7,902 bases of DNA from CAZGVW01 sp964529265. GTDB lineage: Bacteria > Planctomycetota > Phycisphaerae > Phycisphaerales > UBA1924. Every line of letters begins with the position of its first letter. Position 1 is the first letter of the stretch. The position numbers and the translations under genes were made by a program. Below, piece by piece: positions 6,771-7,902 of the stretch. Location: positions 1 through 7,902 of the forward strand of contig CAZGVW010000034.1 of NCBI GenBank assembly GCA_964529265.1, given 5' to 3'. Below the pieces are notes generated by a model, which saw nothing but the letters and a program-made list of their open reading frames with translations, made no database searches and was not told the DNA's origin.

Positions 6771-6776
6771 TCTATA
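6771..6776 (-). promoter_or_regulatory. weak candidate -10 box for the rpmF-fab operon
   Basis: Minus-strand TATAGA lies in an AT-rich patch (context CATATAGATAAGG) that is rare in this region. It matches 4 of 6 bases of the -10 consensus, but nothing resembling a -35 box is found 16-18 bases upstream. If real, the leader would be about 180 bases and would begin with the 6741-6761 hairpin. Confidence 0.2.
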
Positions 6777-6861
6777 TGCCTGCTTGCGGATCGTGGAATA
6801 CGGGCCGCCAGACCACTCACCAGACCGACCGATCAGCCCCCTCCCCCGACCCTTCAGCAAC

Positions 6862-6893
6862 AGCCTCCCCCCTCAGGGGAAGCAGGGCAGGCT
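6862..6893. repeat. nested inverted repeat
   Basis: AGCCT (6862-6866) and AGGCT (6889-6893) flank a tight CCCC-TCA-GGGG hairpin (6869-6879). The arms are short and the region is C-rich, so this is a weak structural element with no assigned role. Confidence 0.25.
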
Positions 6894-6922
6894 ACCCCGA
6901 CCACCCCGGACTGTCAAAGGTA

Positions 6923-6950
6923 GGGCAATGGGCAATGGGCAATAGGCAAT
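6923..6950 (+). repeat. tandem heptamer repeat, GGGCAAT orientation
   Basis: Four consecutive 7-base units run from 6923: GGGCAAT three times, then AGGCAAT, followed by a partial GGCA. The same unit appears inverted in two blocks further right. Short tandemly repeated heptamers of this kind are known between genes in cyanobacteria and some other bacteria; presence here is read directly from the sequence. Confidence 0.85.
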
Positions 6951-7023
6951 GGCAGACCGGAGCGGAAGCGGTTCCTCTGCCCTTTCTGCCATTGCACAAT
7001 CACCATCGCCCTCTCCCCTGCCC

Positions 7024-7110
7024 TTTTCCGCCATTGCCCATTCCCCATTGCCCATTGCCCGCTTCCCCGTCTTTTTCCGCCATTGCCCATTGCCCATTCC
7101 CCATTGCCCG
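7024..7110 (+). repeat. duplicated heptamer blocks, ATTGCCC orientation
   Basis: Two blocks of four 7-base units lie at 7033-7060 and 7082-7109. Each holds three ATTGCCC units and one ATTCCCC variant, in second position in the first block and third position in the second. Each block is preceded by TTTTCCGCC and followed by GCT, so a unit of about 40 bases is duplicated at a 49-base offset. A degenerate third relative (CCCTTTCTGCCATTGCAC) lies near 6980-6997. The heptamer is the reverse complement of the unit at 6923-6950, so these blocks could pair with it. Confidence 0.85.
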
Positions 7111-7125
7111 CTCCGCGGCTACACT
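7097..7125 (+). promoter_or_regulatory. weak candidate promoter for tRNA-Lys
   Basis: TACACT at 7120-7125 matches 4 of 6 bases of a -10 box. TTCCCC at 7097-7102, 17 bases upstream, is a poor -35 and lies inside the last heptamer block. Transcription would start near 7132, about 48 bases before the tRNA. Tentative. Confidence 0.2.
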
Positions 7126-7179
7126 CCCCCTCGCCTCGCGCGGGACGACCTCGGCCAGGAACGGCCCATCGCCCCCAGC

Positions 7180-7252
<73 letters not shown>

Positions 7253-7344
7253 TTGCTGCGCGCGGAGGCGATGCTGCGCGGCATCGTGGCTGACCGGACT
7301 AGGTTGGACCTGCCATGGACCCCCTTCCCGAGCCTCCGGCCGCG

Positions 7345-7384
7345 ATGTCGCCGAACGCTGTCAACCATGTCCCCGAACTGAACA
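7345..7384 (+). repeat. possible mobile-element end, copy A
   Basis: ATGTCGCCGAAC (7345-7356) and ATGTCCCCGAAC (7367-7378) are near-identical 12-base units spaced 22 bases apart. The second is framed by CTGT (7358-7361) and ACA (7382-7384). A related copy lies at 7672-7698 in the same orientation. Tandem ATGTCC-type motifs framed by TGT and ACA resemble, from memory, terminal regions linked to IS481-like DDE transposases. No transposase remains in the window. Confidence 0.4.
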
Positions 7385-7446
7385 GCTCTGAGCGGTCGGT
7401 GTCTTCGCAGCCAAATCAAGCCCCATCCACGCCCTTCGCTTGGTAG

Positions 7447-7466
7447 GGGCACGGCCCGCCGTGCCC
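7447..7466. repeat. 20-base palindromic repeat
   Basis: GGGCACGGC (7447-7455) and GCCGTGCCC (7458-7466) are perfect 9-bp arms separated by CC. TAGGGGCACGG-type palindromes are, from memory, a recurrent intergenic repeat in several phyla. Copy number in this genome cannot be judged here. Confidence 0.6.
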
Positions 7467-7508
7467 GGTTGTGCGCCCGCCTCGCAGCAAACGCACGGAA
7501 CTGGCCAG

Positions 7509-7562
7509 CACCTTCCCCTCCACCGGAGGGAGGTGCGGAGGGAACCGGCAGGTTCCCTCTGC
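7509..7562. repeat. double hairpin, REP-like element
   Basis: Two hairpins stand side by side. The first pairs CACCT (7509-7513) with AGGTG (7531-7535) and continues through CCC/GGG and TCC/GGA with two single-base bulges to a 3-base loop. The second pairs GAGGGAACC (7538-7546) perfectly with GGTTCCCTC (7551-7559) around GGCA and extends two pairs outward. This layout resembles a dispersed palindromic unit. Confidence 0.5.
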
Positions 7563-7657
7563 GCTCGCGCAACCAATATCGCCTCAAAGCACGCGCTCAT
7601 CCCGACCCCCCGAGCGCAGCGCCGCGCATCCCCAGGCGCCGCGAACGTGTCGCCCGC

Positions 7658-7717
7658 GCCACCGACCGCCGCTGTAAGGGATGTCCCCGGTCCGTACACA
7701 GAGCGACGGTCGGTGGC
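7658..7717. repeat. long inverted repeat enclosing motif copy B
   Basis: The arms 7658-7673 and 7702-7717 match at 15 of 16 positions (left arm starts GCCACCGACCG, right arm ends CGGTCGGTGGC). Between and overlapping them lies the ATGTCCCCG motif copy at 7672-7698, which has its own TGTA/TACA ends. It sits 28 bases past the stop of the right-edge gene, so it could act as a bidirectional transcription end, but it has no T-tract. A mobile or REP-type element is at least as likely. Confidence 0.55.
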
Positions 7718-7745
7718 ACGAGTGGCGCATCGAAGACATTCAACT

Positions 7746-7902
7746 TCACCCCTCCCCCATCTCCCTCACCGCCCGCTCCAGCGTCTCCACCTCGTGCTCG
7801 CGCATGTCGCGCTCGAGCATCCCGAGCGTGCGGACCAGTCGCACCGGCCACAGCCGCGAGAGTTTGGCGCGCATGAATGACTCCTCCGCGAAGGCCGGGA
7901 GC
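7746..7902 (-). CDS. C-terminal fragment or small protein, unknown
   Basis: An open frame runs from the right edge to TGA at 7746-7748. The 51 visible residues start LPAFAEESFMRAKLSRLWPV and continue with a charged, probably helical stretch rich in Glu and Arg, ending REMGEG. Nearly all codons end in G or C, both before and after the internal ATG at 7872-7874, which supports coding throughout and hence the C-terminus of a gene extending beyond the window. However, GGAGG stands 8 bases before that ATG, a textbook ribosome binding site, so a complete 42-residue protein starting at 7874 is a real alternative. No family is recognised. It is separated from the fab operon by the tRNA and the palindrome region. 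Confidence 0.55.
   Translation of the reverse strand, partial: LPAFAEESFMRAKLSRLWPVRLVRTLGMLERDMREHEVETLERAVREMGEG

Larger units (their letters stand above)
6585..7179. other. intergenic region between rpmF and tRNA-Lys
   Basis: No convincing protein gene is present in these 595 bases between the divergently oriented rpmF operon and tRNA-Lys. Open frames crossing it are low-complexity (Pro, Arg and Ser rich) or read through heptamer repeats. It should hold the operon promoter and the tRNA promoter, but neither is clear. It contains the hairpin at 6741-6761, an inverted repeat at 6862-6893 and the heptamer repeat blocks at 6923-7109. Confidence 0.7.
7253..7745. other. gene-free, palindrome-rich region after tRNA-Lys
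   Basis: No reading frame here looks real on either strand: the long ones run antisense through the tRNA or through palindromic repeats and give low-complexity Arg/Pro/Ser sequence. The region instead holds a short hairpin after the tRNA (7269-7286, 6-bp arms CGATGC/GCATCG), two copies of an ATGTCCCCG-containing motif, a 20-base palindrome, a double hairpin and a long inverted repeat. The tRNA gene immediately to the left is a common insertion site for mobile DNA, but no integrase or clear attachment site is seen. Confidence 0.6.

Noticed and set aside
6873..7097. A 74-codon minus-strand frame rich in MGNGQW-type residues
   Set aside because: It is a read-through of the tandem heptamers, with no ribosome site or non-repeat content.
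6923..7110. CRISPR array
   Set aside because: The repeats are contiguous 7-base units without spacers of even length, and no cas gene is present.
7269..7286. Intrinsic terminator of tRNA-Lys
   Set aside because: The 6-bp hairpin is not followed by a T-tract, so it was noted only within the region description.

Overview
The window is a high-GC bacterial segment. Seven of its eight complete protein genes form a classical type II fatty-acid/phospholipid synthesis operon on the minus strand, and the eighth is an unrecognised lipoprotein inserted into it. The transcription order is rpmF, plsX, fabH, fabD, lipoprotein gene, fabG, acpP, fabF. The high GC, frequent initiation without a clear Shine-Dalgarno, the basic N-terminus of L32 and the FabD nucleophile motif GLSLGE together suggest a planctomycete, perhaps a Phycisphaerae-like lineage. 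That placement is an inference from memory of such genomes and was not tested by a search.

Positions 2-6584 hold the operon. PlsX makes acyl-phosphate for phospholipid synthesis. FabH starts chains from acetyl-CoA and malonyl-ACP. FabD loads malonate onto ACP. FabG reduces the beta-keto intermediate. AcpP carries the chain and FabF elongates it. Genes are tightly packed: plsX and fabH overlap by 4 bases (GTGA), and fabD overlaps the lipoprotein gene by 14 bases. Gaps are 6-41 bases, except before acpP (118 bases, with a good candidate sigma-70 promoter) and before fabF (83 bases, with GC-rich hairpins). The dehydratase (FabZ/FabA) and enoyl reductase are not in the window. The lipoprotein between fabD and fabG is the least explained gene: it has a lipobox cysteine, Pro-rich linkers, a roughly 100-residue globular core and a Gly/Arg/Pro tail.

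Positions 6585-7179 are non-coding. They contain a 7-bp-arm hairpin with a weak candidate promoter beside it, and a cluster of 7-bp tandem repeats (unit GGGCAAT or its complement ATTGCCC) in three blocks, the first inverted relative to the other two. A complete tRNA-Lys(CUU) gene follows on the plus strand at 7180-7252.

Positions 7253-7745 carry no convincing gene. They are dense in palindromes and include two related copies of a motif containing ATGTCCCCG, which look like ends or remnants of a mobile element or dispersed repeat family. At the right edge, a minus-strand reading frame (stop at 7746) is either the C-terminus of a gene that continues beyond the window or a complete 42-residue small protein.
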